Part shown: piece by piece, positions 19,020 to 28,043 of the stretch
How the letters are laid out: every line of letters starts with the position of its first letter
How positions within the stretch are numbered: position 1 is the stretch's first letter
NCBI GenBank assembly: GCA_038225475.1
Contig: JBBRRA010000001.1
Location: forward strand, 310,001-374,000
Reading direction: 5' to 3'
DNA length: 64,000 nucleotides
Source: Polymorphobacter_B sp038225475
GTDB taxonomy: Bacteria; Pseudomonadota; Alphaproteobacteria; Sphingomonadales; Sphingomonadaceae
Notes under the pieces: model-generated
Database searches by the model: none
Seen by the model: the letters and a program-made list of their open reading frames with translations, nothing else
Told to the model about the DNA's origin: nothing
Translations under genes and position numbers: made by a program

Positions 19020-20501
19020 TTGGCGGCAACGCGCGTCATCGTGATTGGGGCCGGAGTCGGTGGCCTGTCGGCAGCGATCGGCTTGGCAGCGCAGGGCTAT
19101 GCAGTGACCGTGGTCGAGCGCGCCGCAACCCCGGGCGGCAAGATGCGCCAATTGACGGTCGGCGGCGTGGCGATCGACGCCGGGCCGACGGTGTTCACGA
19201 TGCGCTGGGTGTTCGAGGCGCTGTTCGACGCGAGCGGCGCGGCGTTTGCCGATTATGTCACGCTGCAGCCCGTGGCCACGCTCGCCCGCCATGCATGGGG
19301 GCCGGATCAGCGCCTCGACCTGTTTGCCGACGTCGCGCAATCGACCGCCGCAATCGGCGATTTTGCCGGAGCTGCCGAGGCGCACCGTTTCGAGCGTTTT
19401 TGTGCCGAGGCGGCACGCACCTATCGCACGCTCGAAGGCAATTTCATGACGCGGCAGCGCACGACGCCGTGGGGCCTTGCCGCACGGATCGGCGCGTCGC
19501 GCCCACAGGATCTGCTCAGCATCAAACCGTTCGAGACGCTATGGCAGGCGCTCGGCGGCTATTTCCACGATCCGCGACTGCGCCAGCTGTTCGGGCGGTA
19601 TGCGACCTATAGCGGTGCCTCGCCGTTTGCCGCGCCGGCCACGCTGATGCTGATCGCGCATGTCGAAAACAGCGGCGTCTGGGCGGTGGACGGCGGGATG
19701 TACGCGCTCGCACTGGGTCTCGAACGCCGCGCGCGCGAGCTTGGCGTCGCGTTCGAATATAACGCCGAATGTGCCGAGATCGGTGTCGCGAGCCACGGCA
19801 TCGACGCCGTCGTGCTGCGCTCGGGCGAACGTCTTGCGGCCGATGCGATTGTCGTCAACGCCGACCCGGCGGCGCTGGCCGCGCTGTGCTTTGGCAAGCC
19901 CGCAGCGCCTGCGGTGCGCGCGACCCCGCCGCACGCCCGCTCGCTGTCAGCACTGACCTGGACCGGGCATGCGCCGACGCAAGGCTTTCCGCTGGCGCAT
20001 CATAACGTGTTCTTTTCCAACGACTACCGCGCGGAGTTCGAGGCGCTGGCGGCGGGGCGATTACCGGCCGATCCAAGCGTCTATATCTGCGCGCCCGATC
20101 GCAGTATCATGCCGGACTTGCGCAGCGCGGAACGACTGCACATGATCGTCAATGCGCCGGCCACCGGCGACGCGCTTTCTGGGGAGGAGCTCGACGCATG
20201 CGAGACCGCGATGTTCAACCGGCTGGCGGCGTGCGGGTTGACGGTTTCGCAGCGGACGGGCGTGCGGACAACGCCGGCGGATTTCGACCGATTGTTCCCG
20301 GCGACGGGCGGCGCGCTGTACGGGCGGGCGAGCCACGGCTGGATGGCGTCGTTTCTGCGGCCGGGGGCGCGCACGCGGATTCCGGGACTGTATCTCGCCG
20401 GCGGCGCGACGCATCCGGGCGCGGGGGTGCCGATGGCGGCGCTGTCGGGGCGGCTGGCGGCGAGCGCGTTGATGGCGGACCGCGCTTCGACGGCGCCGTA
20501 G
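19020..20501 (+). CDS. crtD: 1-hydroxycarotenoid 3,4-desaturase (methoxyneurosporene dehydrogenase)
   Basis: CrtD is an FAD-dependent desaturase that introduces the 3,4 double bond into hydroxylated acyclic carotenoids. The 493-residue product begins with the dinucleotide fold VIVIGAGVGGLSAAIGLAAQG and the second motif VERAATPGGKM, and ends with the FAD-contact region GLYLAGGATHPGAGVPMAALSG. No ATG is available at the N-terminus. TTG at 19020 was chosen because ACAGGGG ends seven bases upstream; TTG at 19014 is less well spaced. It is divergent from crtF, with 135 bp between. Confidence 0.92.
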   Translation: MAATRVIVIGAGVGGLSAAIGLAAQGYAVTVVERAATPGGKMRQLTVGGVAIDAGPTVFTMRWVFEALFDASGAAFADYVTLQPVATLARHAWGPDQRLDLFADVAQSTAAIGDFAGAAEAHRFERFCAEAARTYRTLEGNFMTRQRTTPWGLAARIGASRPQDLLSIKPFETLWQALGGYFHDPRLRQLFGRYATYSGASPFAAPATLMLIAHVENSGVWAVDGGMYALALGLERRARELGVAFEYNAECAEIGVASHGIDAVVLRSGERLAADAIVVNADPAALAALCFGKPAAPAVRATPPHARSLSALTWTGHAPTQGFPLAHHNVFFSNDYRAEFEALAAGRLPADPSVYICAPDRSIMPDLRSAERLHMIVNAPATGDALSGEELDACETAMFNRLAACGLTVSQRTGVRTTPADFDRLFPATGGALYGRASHGWMASFLRPGARTRIPGLYLAGGATHPGAGVPMAALSGRLAASALMADRASTAP

Positions 20502-21394
20502 CCGCGCAAGGCTACCGGTGGTGGTATGTCGACGCGCTGAGCGATGACGGGCAATTCGGCCTGACGCTGATCGCGTTCATCGGCAGCGTGTTCTCCCCCT
20601 ATTATGCGTGGAGCGGGCGCGGCGACCCGGCGAACCACGTGGCGCTCAACGTCGCGCTTTACGGCCCGCGCGGCAACCGCTGGGCGATGACCGAGCGCGG
20701 GCGGGACGCGCTTCACCGCGATGCGACGACGCTGGCGATCGGCCCGAGCGCCATGCACTGGGACGGCGATTGCCTCGTGATCGACATCGACGAAGTCACC
20801 GCACCATTGCCGTCCCGGCTGCGCGGGCAGGTGCGTCTGTATCCGCAGGCGCTTGCCGACCGGTCGTTCGCGCTCGATCCGCGGGCGCGGCATGCGTGGC
20901 AACCGATCAGCCCGCGCGCGCGCGTCGAGGTCGCGCTCGAGCAGCCGGGCGTCCGCTGGTCGGGCAACGGCTATCTCGACACCAATCACGGCACCGAGGC
21001 GCTCGAGCATGGCTTCGTCAACTGGAATTGGTCGCGGGCGCATCTGACGCGCGATACCGTCGTGCTGTACGACGGCGCGCGCCGCGACGGTTCGGATTTC
21101 GCCCTGGCGCTGCGCATCGCGCCCGACGGTACGGTGCGCGATATCGAGGCACCGCCGCCGGCATCGCTGCCGATCAGCCGCTGGCGCATGGCGCGTGCCA
21201 CCCGCGCCGATGCGGGCGCGGTGACGACGGTGGTGAAGACCTGGGAAGACTCGCCGTTTTACGCCCGCAGCGCGATCGCCACGCAGCTGTTCGGCGAACC
21301 GTGCACCGCGGTGCACGAAAGCCTGTCGCTCGACCGGTTCGCGTCGCCGGTCGTGCGCCTGATGCTGCCGTTCAGGATGCCGCGGCGGGGGTAA
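20468..21394 (+). CDS. crtC: Acyclic carotenoid 1,2-hydratase; start codon unresolved
   Basis: CrtC adds water to the 1,2 double bond of acyclic carotenoids, giving the hydroxyl used by CrtD and CrtF. The body is clearly conserved: GYRWWYVDALSDDGQFGLT, FIGSVFSPYYAWS, the SGNGYLDTNHG block and NWNWSRAHL. Homology begins near 20474 (GGPRFDGAV), but no ATG, GTG or TTG exists in this frame between 20231 and there. The only in-frame candidates (ATG 20198, GTG 20231) would add about 80-90 residues read out of frame through crtD. The start given here is approximate. The 3' end overlaps the opposing bchO by 23 bases. Confidence 0.85.
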   Translation, partial: VDGGPRFDGAVAAQGYRWWYVDALSDDGQFGLTLIAFIGSVFSPYYAWSGRGDPANHVALNVALYGPRGNRWAMTERGRDALHRDATTLAIGPSAMHWDGDCLVIDIDEVTAPLPSRLRGQVRLYPQALADRSFALDPRARHAWQPISPRARVEVALEQPGVRWSGNGYLDTNHGTEALEHGFVNWNWSRAHLTRDTVVLYDGARRDGSDFALALRIAPDGTVRDIEAPPPASLPISRWRMARATRADAGAVTTVVKTWEDSPFYARSAIATQLFGEPCTAVHESLSLDRFASPVVRLMLPFRMPRRG

Positions 21395-22271
21395 CGGGGC
21401 TGCCGGCACCGCGCGCGACGTCGGCGATGATGCGCGCCGCCGCCGCCGGCTGCTCCTCGTGCGCAAGATGACCGAGCCCCGGCTGCTCGATCAGCGTTGC
21501 GCCTGCCACGCGCCGCGCGACGGTGATCGATACCTCGGGCGGCACGGTGCCGTCGCGGTCGCCGTAAACCAGCGTCAGCGGTGACCGTAGCCGGGGCAGA
21601 TCACGCTCAAGCGCTTCAAGATCCCAGTTCGCCATCATCCCCATCATGCCCGCGACATGCCCTGCGGTGCCGAACAGCCGCGCGTACAACGCACTGCCGC
21701 GCGCATCGAGCGTCGATCCGGTGCGTTCGAGAAACCTGTCGACCAGCCCGCCGCCGCGAATCCCCGCCGCCACCAGCGACGGCACGAACGGGTTGGCGAA
21801 CAACAGCTTGGCCAGCCCCGGAAACAGCTTGGCGGCAACGCCCGGAAACGGCAGCAACGCGCCGTTGAGCGCGATCAGCGGCACGGCCTTGGTGCCTGCC
21901 AGCGCCATCCGGACCATGACGCCCGCACCCGCCGAGTGCCCGACGACAACCGCAGGCGCGACCTTCAGTTCGGCGAGCAAGGCGGCAATCGACGTCGCCA
22001 TCCCCGGCAGCGTCAACCCGGCCGATGGCGGCGTGCTGCTGAAGCCATGCCCCGGCAGATCGGGTGCAACGACGGTGAAATCCTGCGCCAGCAGCGGCGC
22101 GAGATCGCGCCAGCTATGCGTTGCCGCGCCGGCACCGTGAAGCAGCAGGACCACCGGCCCGTCGCCCATCACCTGCACATGAAACCGCACGCCGCCCGCC
22201 TGAACAAAGCACGACGCGGCGCGGTTCGGCCAGTCGGCACCGTCGGTGTCCCAGTTCGGCGCGTAACTCAT
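21372..22271 (-). CDS. bchO: Magnesium chelatase accessory alpha/beta hydrolase
   Basis: BchO accompanies the Mg-chelatase genes bchI and bchD in purple bacteria; its biochemical role is not settled. The 299-residue protein is an alpha/beta hydrolase with oxyanion strand LLLHGAGAATHSWR, nucleophile elbow GHSAGAG (Ser113) and a late GLGHLAHEEQP His. The start MSYAPNWDTDGADWPNR is typical and overlaps the bchD stop by four bases. It converges with crtC with overlapping 3' ends. Confidence 0.9.
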   Translation of the reverse strand: MSYAPNWDTDGADWPNRAASCFVQAGGVRFHVQVMGDGPVVLLLHGAGAATHSWRDLAPLLAQDFTVVAPDLPGHGFSSTPPSAGLTLPGMATSIAALLAELKVAPAVVVGHSAGAGVMVRMALAGTKAVPLIALNGALLPFPGVAAKLFPGLAKLLFANPFVPSLVAAGIRGGGLVDRFLERTGSTLDARGSALYARLFGTAGHVAGMMGMMANWDLEALERDLPRLRSPLTLVYGDRDGTVPPEVSITVARRVAGATLIEQPGLGHLAHEEQPAAAARIIADVARGAGSPVTPAAAS

Positions 22272-24037
22272 GCCAGCGCACGGACCACGTCGCGCATGCC
22301 GACGGCATCGAGCAGCGGCAGCGGAGCATAGCGCGCGCCCATCGCGGCGGCGATGGCGGCACCTTCGGGGCGCGGGCGCGGCGCGGTATCGATAAAGGCG
22401 GCGGCGATTGCATCGGCGCGAAACCGCCGCGCCGCAGCCAGCGCGTCGCTTTCGGCCGCGCCGCGCGTCGCGCTGCCGTCGCGCGCAATATTGGCACGCC
22501 CGTCGGTCAACAGCACGACGAACGGCGTCCGCCCTTTCGCCTTTGCCGCCAGCGCCAGCAGCAGTGCCGTCTCGATCCCCAGCGCCAGCGGCGTGCCACC
22601 GCCACCCGCAAGATCGGTCAGGCACCGTTTGGCGCGCGTCAGGCTGCGCGTCGGCGGCAGCAGCACCTCGGCGTTGGTCCCGCGAAACGCGATCAACGCG
22701 ACCTGCGTGCGCTTGACATAAGCCTCGGCAAGCAGAAGCTCGACCGCGCCCTTGGTTTCGGCGAGCCGCGCCAGCGCCGCCGAGCCGCTGGCATCGACCG
22801 CGAAGATCGTCGTCGTCTCCTCGCGCTCGGCAAAGCGCTGGATCCGGAAATCGTCGCGCCGTACTTCGACACGCGCGCCCACCGCACGCCCGCGTAACCG
22901 CTGCCACGGCGCCGCGGTACGCAGCGTTTCGACAAGGTTCAGTCGGGCGCCGCCGCCGGGATCGCCCGCGCGGCTGCCCAGCGGTCGCCCGCGCCGTAGC
23001 GATGTCCGCATCGCCCCCGCGCCGCCGCCGCTCGCGCTGTTGCGCCCGGTCTTGGTTCCCGCCGCCAGCGCCGCCAGAATATCGGCCGGGATCGCCGCGC
23101 GCGTCGCCTCGAGCACAATATCGGTGAGCGCAGTCAGGTCGATCGGATCGGGGGGGGCATCGGCGGGCGCGTCGGGCTGGCTTTCGGACTCGTTTTCGGG
23201 CGGCTCGGGCGGCGGTTCGGGCGGCGGCGCATCGCCTGACTCCGGCGGCGCCGGAACCCGTGTGGCGCGCGGTCCAAGAACGAGGCGGCAGGCGAGCACG
23301 ACGTCGTCCTCGATCACCGCATCGCGCCCGCCGAGCGCCGCCGCCGCCCGCGCCGCCGCCAGCGCCAGCAGCGATCCGCGCAGCGAGTCGACGCCGAACG
23401 CCACTGCCGTGGTGCACAGCATCGCGAGCAGTTCGGGCGCACACGCCACGCCCGCCAGCCGCGCGCGCGCCGCCCCGGTCGCGGCGGCGTCGGCATCGGG
23501 GGCCGTACAGGCGCGCACGCTCAGCCCGTCGAGCGTGCACGCAAACGCCAACCGTTCGGCGAGCGCGTTCGGCGGCCGCTCGTCGTCATTGACCCCTTCA
23601 TCGAGCGCGACGATGCCGATTCGTGCCGGCGTGCGCAGCGCCACCCCGTCGCGTTCGACGGCGATCTCGCCCGCATCGAGCGCCATTGACAGCCGCGCCG
23701 CCGTGCCGTCGCTCAGCCGTTCGGCCATCGGCACGGTCACCACGCCGCCATCGGCCTCCGCCAGCACACCGATGCGCGCCACCGGACGATCGGCTCCGAG
23801 CGTCGCCGCCAGATCGAGCCCGCCGAGCAGCCGCGTGTCGTCGATGCGCGCCGGCAACCGCCGCTGCGGGGTGTCGGCCGGGAGCAATGCGGTCAGATAG
23901 GCGCACCAGCGGTCGCGCACCGGGCCGGGCGCACTGCGCACCACAATCCCGCGCAACCCCGCCGGATCGACCGCAAACAGCTGTGCGGCAGCCAGCGCAT
24001 CCCCCCAAGGGCCGGTCGCTGGCGCGTCGGCGCTCAT
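22268..24037 (-). CDS. bchD: Magnesium chelatase subunit D
   Basis: BchD is the AAA+/VWA platform subunit that with BchI drives ATP-dependent insertion of Mg2+ into protoporphyrin IX by BchH. The 589-residue protein has a degenerate AAA+ half lacking a good Walker A, an acidic Pro/Glu-rich linker around the PPPEPPPEPPENESE stretch, and a C-terminal von Willebrand A domain with the metal site DASGS and a TDGRANIARDG loop. The ATG at 24037 overlaps the bchI stop by four bases. Confidence 0.95.
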   Translation of the reverse strand: MSADAPATGPWGDALAAAQLFAVDPAGLRGIVVRSAPGPVRDRWCAYLTALLPADTPQRRLPARIDDTRLLGGLDLAATLGADRPVARIGVLAEADGGVVTVPMAERLSDGTAARLSMALDAGEIAVERDGVALRTPARIGIVALDEGVNDDERPPNALAERLAFACTLDGLSVRACTAPDADAAATGAARARLAGVACAPELLAMLCTTAVAFGVDSLRGSLLALAAARAAAALGGRDAVIEDDVVLACRLVLGPRATRVPAPPESGDAPPPEPPPEPPENESESQPDAPADAPPDPIDLTALTDIVLEATRAAIPADILAALAAGTKTGRNSASGGGAGAMRTSLRRGRPLGSRAGDPGGGARLNLVETLRTAAPWQRLRGRAVGARVEVRRDDFRIQRFAEREETTTIFAVDASGSAALARLAETKGAVELLLAEAYVKRTQVALIAFRGTNAEVLLPPTRSLTRAKRCLTDLAGGGGTPLALGIETALLLALAAKAKGRTPFVVLLTDGRANIARDGSATRGAAESDALAAARRFRADAIAAAFIDTAPRPRPEGAAIAAAMGARYAPLPLLDAVGMRDVVRALA

Positions 24038-25050
24038 GCTGCGAACAGTTCCTCCACCGCGCGTTCGATCCGTGCAGTCGAGCCCGAATCGTCGAGCGGG
24101 TTGCGGCGCAGGCGGTGGCGCAGCGCCATCGGTGCCACCTGAGCGATCTGCACATCGGCGACTGCCATCTCGCCGTCGAGCGCGGCGAGCGCGCGTGCAG
24201 TGCGCATCATCGTCAGTTCGCCGCGCAACCCATCCGCGCCGATCGCCATGCACAGCCGCGACGATGCCTCGAGCGCGGCGTCATCGACGATCACATTGGG
24301 AAGCCGCCGCCGCGCTGCCTCGATCGTGGCGACGACCGCCGCATCCTCCGCCGCCCACTTCGCGATGAATGCGGCCGGGTCGCGCTCATAGGCATCGCGG
24401 CGTTTGACCACTTCGATGCGGTCGCCAAGCCGGTCGGGGGTGCGCACTTCGACCGATAGCCCGAAGCGGTCGAGCAACTGCGGGCGCAGTTCGCCCTCCT
24501 CCGGATTGCCGCTGCCGACCAGCACGAACCGCGCCGCATGGCGAACGCTAAGCCCTTCGCGCTCGACGACATTTTCGCCCGACGCGGCCACGTCGAGCAG
24601 CAGGTCGACGATATTGTCTTCGAGCAGATTGACCTCGTCGATGTACAGGAAACCGCGGTGGGCGCGGGCGAGCAGCCCCGGTTCGAAACGCTTTTCACCC
24701 TTGGTCAGCGCGCGTTCGAGATCAAGCGCGCCGACGACGCGGTCCTCGGTCGCGCCGAGCGGCAGATCGACGAACGGCACCGGCGCTGCGACGCTTTTAC
24801 GGCGGCCACCCTTGGCGATGCAGTCGGGGCACGCCGGCGGGCGGGCGGGATCGCAATTGAACCGGCACCCCGCCACGACTTTCATCGGCGGCAACAACGC
24901 TGCGAGCGCGCGCACGGCGGTCGATTTGCCGGTGCCACGGTCGCCGAACACCATGACCCCGCCGATCGACGGGTCGACCGCGGCGATCAGCAGGGCGAGC
25001 TTCATTTCAGACTGGCCGACGATGGCCGAAAACGGAAAATAGGTGCGCAT
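24034..25050 (-). CDS. bchI: Magnesium chelatase ATPase subunit I
   Basis: BchI is the AAA+ ATPase of the Mg-chelatase. The product has 338 residues, starting MRTYFPFSAIVGQSEMKLALL, the normal N-terminus, so a longer in-frame ATG was rejected. It carries Walker A GDRGTGKST (36-44), Walker B FLYIDEVNLL and sensor region VLVGSGNPEEGELRPQLLDRFGL. It is the first bch gene of this minus-strand operon but follows a DUF2189 membrane gene by only 13 bp. Confidence 0.96.
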   Translation of the reverse strand: MRTYFPFSAIVGQSEMKLALLIAAVDPSIGGVMVFGDRGTGKSTAVRALAALLPPMKVVAGCRFNCDPARPPACPDCIAKGGRRKSVAAPVPFVDLPLGATEDRVVGALDLERALTKGEKRFEPGLLARAHRGFLYIDEVNLLEDNIVDLLLDVAASGENVVEREGLSVRHAARFVLVGSGNPEEGELRPQLLDRFGLSVEVRTPDRLGDRIEVVKRRDAYERDPAAFIAKWAAEDAAVVATIEAARRRLPNVIVDDAALEASSRLCMAIGADGLRGELTMMRTARALAALDGEMAVADVQIAQVAPMALRHRLRRNPLDDSGSTARIERAVEELFAA

Positions 25051-25063
25051 CAATGGCCGCGTG

Positions 25064-25855
25064 TCACACCACCACGCGCTTGTACAGATACCAGGTCGCA
25101 TGCCCCAGGATCGGCATCACGACCGCCAGACCGACAAAGAACGGAATCGCGCCGAGCACGAGCGACCCTGCGACGATCAGCCCCCAGATCGCCATGGTGC
25201 GGGGGTTGGTGGTGACGGCCTTGATCGACGTCTGCAGCGCCGTGCCGATACCGACACCGCGGTCGAGCGCGAGCGGAAACGACACCACCGAAATCATCAG
25301 CGTCACCACCGCAAATCCGAAGCCCACCGTGTTGCCGATCAGGATCAGCTTCCACCCCGCCGCCGTGGTGAGCACCGTCGTCAGGAAATCGCCGATGCCG
25401 TTGCCGACAGGTCCACCGAAAATCGCATCGCTGATGCTGAGTGCCGCAATCAACCAGCCGGTAAAGATCGCCAGCAACAACACGCCAAGCACGACGATCG
25501 TGCCGAGCCCGTTCGATTTCAGCACATCGAACACATGCGTCCAGCGCGTATCGAGGCCGGCCTGCCGCCGCCGGCTGAGTTCGTACAGCCCGACCGCGGC
25601 GAGCGGCCCAACCAGCGCAAACCCCGAAATCAGCGGGAAGATCAGCGGCAGGATGCCGTCGCCCTGCGCCGCGCGCGCCGCCACCAGCCCGACGATCGGA
25701 TAAATCAGGGCGAGCAGTACGAGATACGTCGGCATCAGCTGAAAATCGGCAACGCCGGCGCGCAGCGCGTCTTTCAAATCGGCGGTCGTGATTTTGCGCA
25801 CCGGCAGCGCACGGCCGAGTTCGGCCTCGATCGGACTGGGTACGGCATCGCTCAT
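25064..25855 (-). CDS. DUF2189 family membrane protein, leads bchIDO
   Basis: A 263-residue polytopic inner-membrane protein with about six helices. It fits the DUF2189 (cytochrome c oxidase subunit I-like) family by its N-terminal KITTADLKDALRAGVADF and the later LDRGVGIGTALQTSIKAVTTNPRTMAIWG stretches. The start at 25855 has GGAGAC 8 bp upstream; a longer start at 25912 is possible. The function is unknown. The 13-bp spacing to bchI suggests co-transcription with the Mg-chelatase genes, but the gene family occurs widely outside phototrophs. Confidence 0.7.
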   Translation of the reverse strand: MSDAVPSPIEAELGRALPVRKITTADLKDALRAGVADFQLMPTYLVLLALIYPIVGLVAARAAQGDGILPLIFPLISGFALVGPLAAVGLYELSRRRQAGLDTRWTHVFDVLKSNGLGTIVVLGVLLLAIFTGWLIAALSISDAIFGGPVGNGIGDFLTTVLTTAAGWKLILIGNTVGFGFAVVTLMISVVSFPLALDRGVGIGTALQTSIKAVTTNPRTMAIWGLIVAGSLVLGAIPFFVGLAVVMPILGHATWYLYKRVVV

Positions 25856-25944
25856 CGCTGCGTCTCCATTATCGTCTTGGGCGAAGCTAGCATCTTGTCG
25901 TGCGAATGCCATAGCCGTTAGAGCGAGCAGGAAGGAGACCAGCC

Positions 25945-26661
25945 ATGACCACCGACGCATTCGACTATCCCGCCCCCGGCGCGACCTGCCGCGGCCGCAT
26001 CGCGCTGCCGACCGGCACCGACAAGCGCCCCGGCGTGGCGATCTTTGCCGACATCGGCGGAGTCGGCGAACACACGATGCGCTGGGCAGAGCGGATTGCC
26101 GCCGATTGCGGCTTTGTCGCGCTTGCCGCCGACGTCTACGGCGAAGGTGCCGTACCCAAGGATTTCCCCGAGGGGATGACATGGCTCGGTGCGTACCGTG
26201 CCGATCCGCCAAAGACGGTGACCCGCGCCGGCGCAGCACTCGACGCGCTGGCGGCGCATCCGCGCTGCGACGGGCGGCTTGCGGCGATCGGGTTTTGCTT
26301 CGGCGGGTCGGTGTCGCTCGAACTGGCGCGCGCAACGGTGCCGGGGCTGCACGCCATCGTTAGTTTCCACGGCGATCTGACCACGCCGATGCCCGCCACG
26401 CCTGGCGCAGTGCAGGCCAAGCTGCTGGTGTGCCACGGTGCCGAAGATCCGCTGGTCCCGCACAAGGTGCTCGGCGAGTTCCTCGACGAGATGGCGGCCG
26501 CTGGTGCCGACTGCCAGACGATCGCGTACACCGGCGCGGTGCACAGCTTCACCAACCTTTCGGCCGACGGCCGGATGATGGCCGGGATCAAATACAACGA
26601 ACCCGCCGACCGTCGCAGCTACCGCGCCATGCTTGCCCATTTCGCCGAGGTGTTCGGCTGA
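25945..26661 (+). CDS. Dienelactone hydrolase family protein
   Basis: A 238-residue alpha/beta hydrolase of the dienelactone hydrolase family, which opens lactone or ester bonds with a Cys-Asp-His triad. The Cys nucleophile sits in IGFCFGGS (Cys118), Asp in HGAEDPLVP, and His in GAVHSFTN. GGAAGGAG before the ATG is a good ribosome site. It is divergent from the DUF2189 gene with 89 bp between. True dienelactone activity is not shown; related members act on many small esters. Confidence 0.82.
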   Translation: MTTDAFDYPAPGATCRGRIALPTGTDKRPGVAIFADIGGVGEHTMRWAERIAADCGFVALAADVYGEGAVPKDFPEGMTWLGAYRADPPKTVTRAGAALDALAAHPRCDGRLAAIGFCFGGSVSLELARATVPGLHAIVSFHGDLTTPMPATPGAVQAKLLVCHGAEDPLVPHKVLGEFLDEMAAAGADCQTIAYTGAVHSFTNLSADGRMMAGIKYNEPADRRSYRAMLAHFAEVFG

Positions 26662-26662
26662 G

Positions 26663-26686
26663 CTTTCGCCGGTCGTGCGGCGAGGG
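26663..26686. terminator. Bidirectional hairpin between converging genes
   Basis: A stem TCGCCG/CGGCGA, extended by G-U pairs to about nine base pairs, surrounds a six-base loop in the 29-bp gap between the hydrolase and FAD-protein stop codons. It is placed to end both transcripts. Confidence 0.45.
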
Positions 26687-26690
26687 CGCG

Positions 26691-28043
26691 TTATAATCCC
26701 TCGCCGCCGACCCAGTGCGCCTGCGCCAGCCGCCGCGCCACCGTCCAGACCTGCGTGCGGATGTCGGGCACCGCGACGATTTCCCAGAACGCGCCGCGCG
26801 TCATCGGGCCCAGCCCGAACAGCCGGGGATGCGCCTGCCCGTCCGCTCCGATCAGCCGCGACTGGCTGTCGACATCGAGACCCAGCCGTGCCGGATCGGC
26901 GCGCGCATGGCCATCGGCAATCAACCCGCGCAGCAGCGGCTCGGTCGAGCGCGCGAGATCACCCTGCGGCCCGGTGCAATTGACGATCCGCCGGAACCGC
27001 TGCGTCACCAGCGCGTCGCCGCCACGCGGCCGAAAGCCGACGTTCACGCCGTTCGCATCGGCGGTAAACACCGACGGCTTGCCGCCCATGATCGCGAGCT
27101 GCCCGCGCGCAACCATCGCGGCGATTTTATCGGCGACAGCGGGTGCCAGCCGGTGCCGGTGCACGTCCCACCACGGCCGCAGATGGCGCAGGAAACGCGC
27201 GCGCTCGGCCTCGCTCGCCGAAAGCCACAGCCCCTGCGTGAACGGCCGCAACTCGTCGACGGCGGCACGCCAGCCGATTGCGCCGCTACGGCTGCGGATT
27301 TCGCGGAGCAGTGCCGATGCCACCGTCGCCGGTTTCTCGTTGCGCCCGCCCGGCGGCGTCGGCGGCGCGTGGCGATGCGGCAGCAGGCCACGTCGCGACA
27401 TGGCGACGATCTTGCCGCCAAACCCCGCCGCATCGAGCGATAGCGCCACATCGACCATCGTCAGGCCGGTGCCGATCAGCAGCACGGTATCGTCGGCGGT
27501 CAACCCCGCGACAGTGTCCGGCGACCACGGGTCGGGGGCGTAGATGTCACCGCTCAATGCCTCGGGATCGAGTCCCGGCGGACTGTGCGGCGGCAGGTTG
27601 CCGACCGCAACGACCAGCGCATCGACCGTCAGCGGCGCAGCGCTGGCAAATCGCAGCGTGACCGCGTCGGCACCGACATCGGCACCGACAACATCGTCAT
27701 GCACCAGTGCCAGCCGGTCGCCGGCGCGCGCGCTCGACCGTTCGAGCAGTTCGCCCAGATATTCGCCATATTGCTTGCGCTGCACGAAGCTGCCGCCGTC
27801 GCCGAGACCGCGCGCGCTGCACCATTCGGCGAAATGCGCCGGGCGATCACTCAGCGCGCTCATATTCCCGGCGCGGACGTTGAGCAGGTGCGATGGATGC
27901 GGCGCGCTATAGGCGGTGCCGCGCCCGAACACCGCCCGCCGCTCGATCAGCGTCGCCTGCGGCCCGGCATGGCGCAAAATATTGATCGCCAGCAGCGAGC
28001 CCGAAAAGCCTGCACCGACGATGGCGACCGATTTATAGATCAA
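26691..28043 (-). CDS. FAD/NAD(P)-binding protein (NAD_binding_9 type)
   Basis: A 450-residue flavoprotein with N-terminal dinucleotide-binding fold VAIVGAGFSGSLLAINIL, an internal second nucleotide site VLLIGTGLTMVDVALSL, and a conserved NCTGPQGD followed by a C-terminal FGLGPMTRGAFWE. This pattern belongs to the FAD-NAD(P)-binding proteins annotated as hydroxyacyl or lysine/ornithine monooxygenase-like; the substrate is unknown. It overlaps the upstream LLM gene by four bases and is the last gene of an AKR-LLM-FAD operon, so it may oxidise or reduce the same compound. Confidence 0.75.
   Translation of the reverse strand: MIYKSVAIVGAGFSGSLLAINILRHAGPQATLIERRAVFGRGTAYSAPHPSHLLNVRAGNMSALSDRPAHFAEWCSARGLGDGGSFVQRKQYGEYLGELLERSSARAGDRLALVHDDVVGADVGADAVTLRFASAAPLTVDALVVAVGNLPPHSPPGLDPEALSGDIYAPDPWSPDTVAGLTADDTVLLIGTGLTMVDVALSLDAAGFGGKIVAMSRRGLLPHRHAPPTPPGGRNEKPATVASALLREIRSRSGAIGWRAAVDELRPFTQGLWLSASEAERARFLRHLRPWWDVHRHRLAPAVADKIAAMVARGQLAIMGGKPSVFTADANGVNVGFRPRGGDALVTQRFRRIVNCTGPQGDLARSTEPLLRGLIADGHARADPARLGLDVDSQSRLIGADGQAHPRLFGLGPMTRGAFWEIVAVPDIRTQVWTVARRLAQAHWVGGEGL

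Noticed and set aside
9300..25100. A complete photosynthesis gene cluster
   Set aside because: puhA, bchG, bchP, bchLNB, bchH and crtB/I are not in the window, so only part of the cluster is present here.
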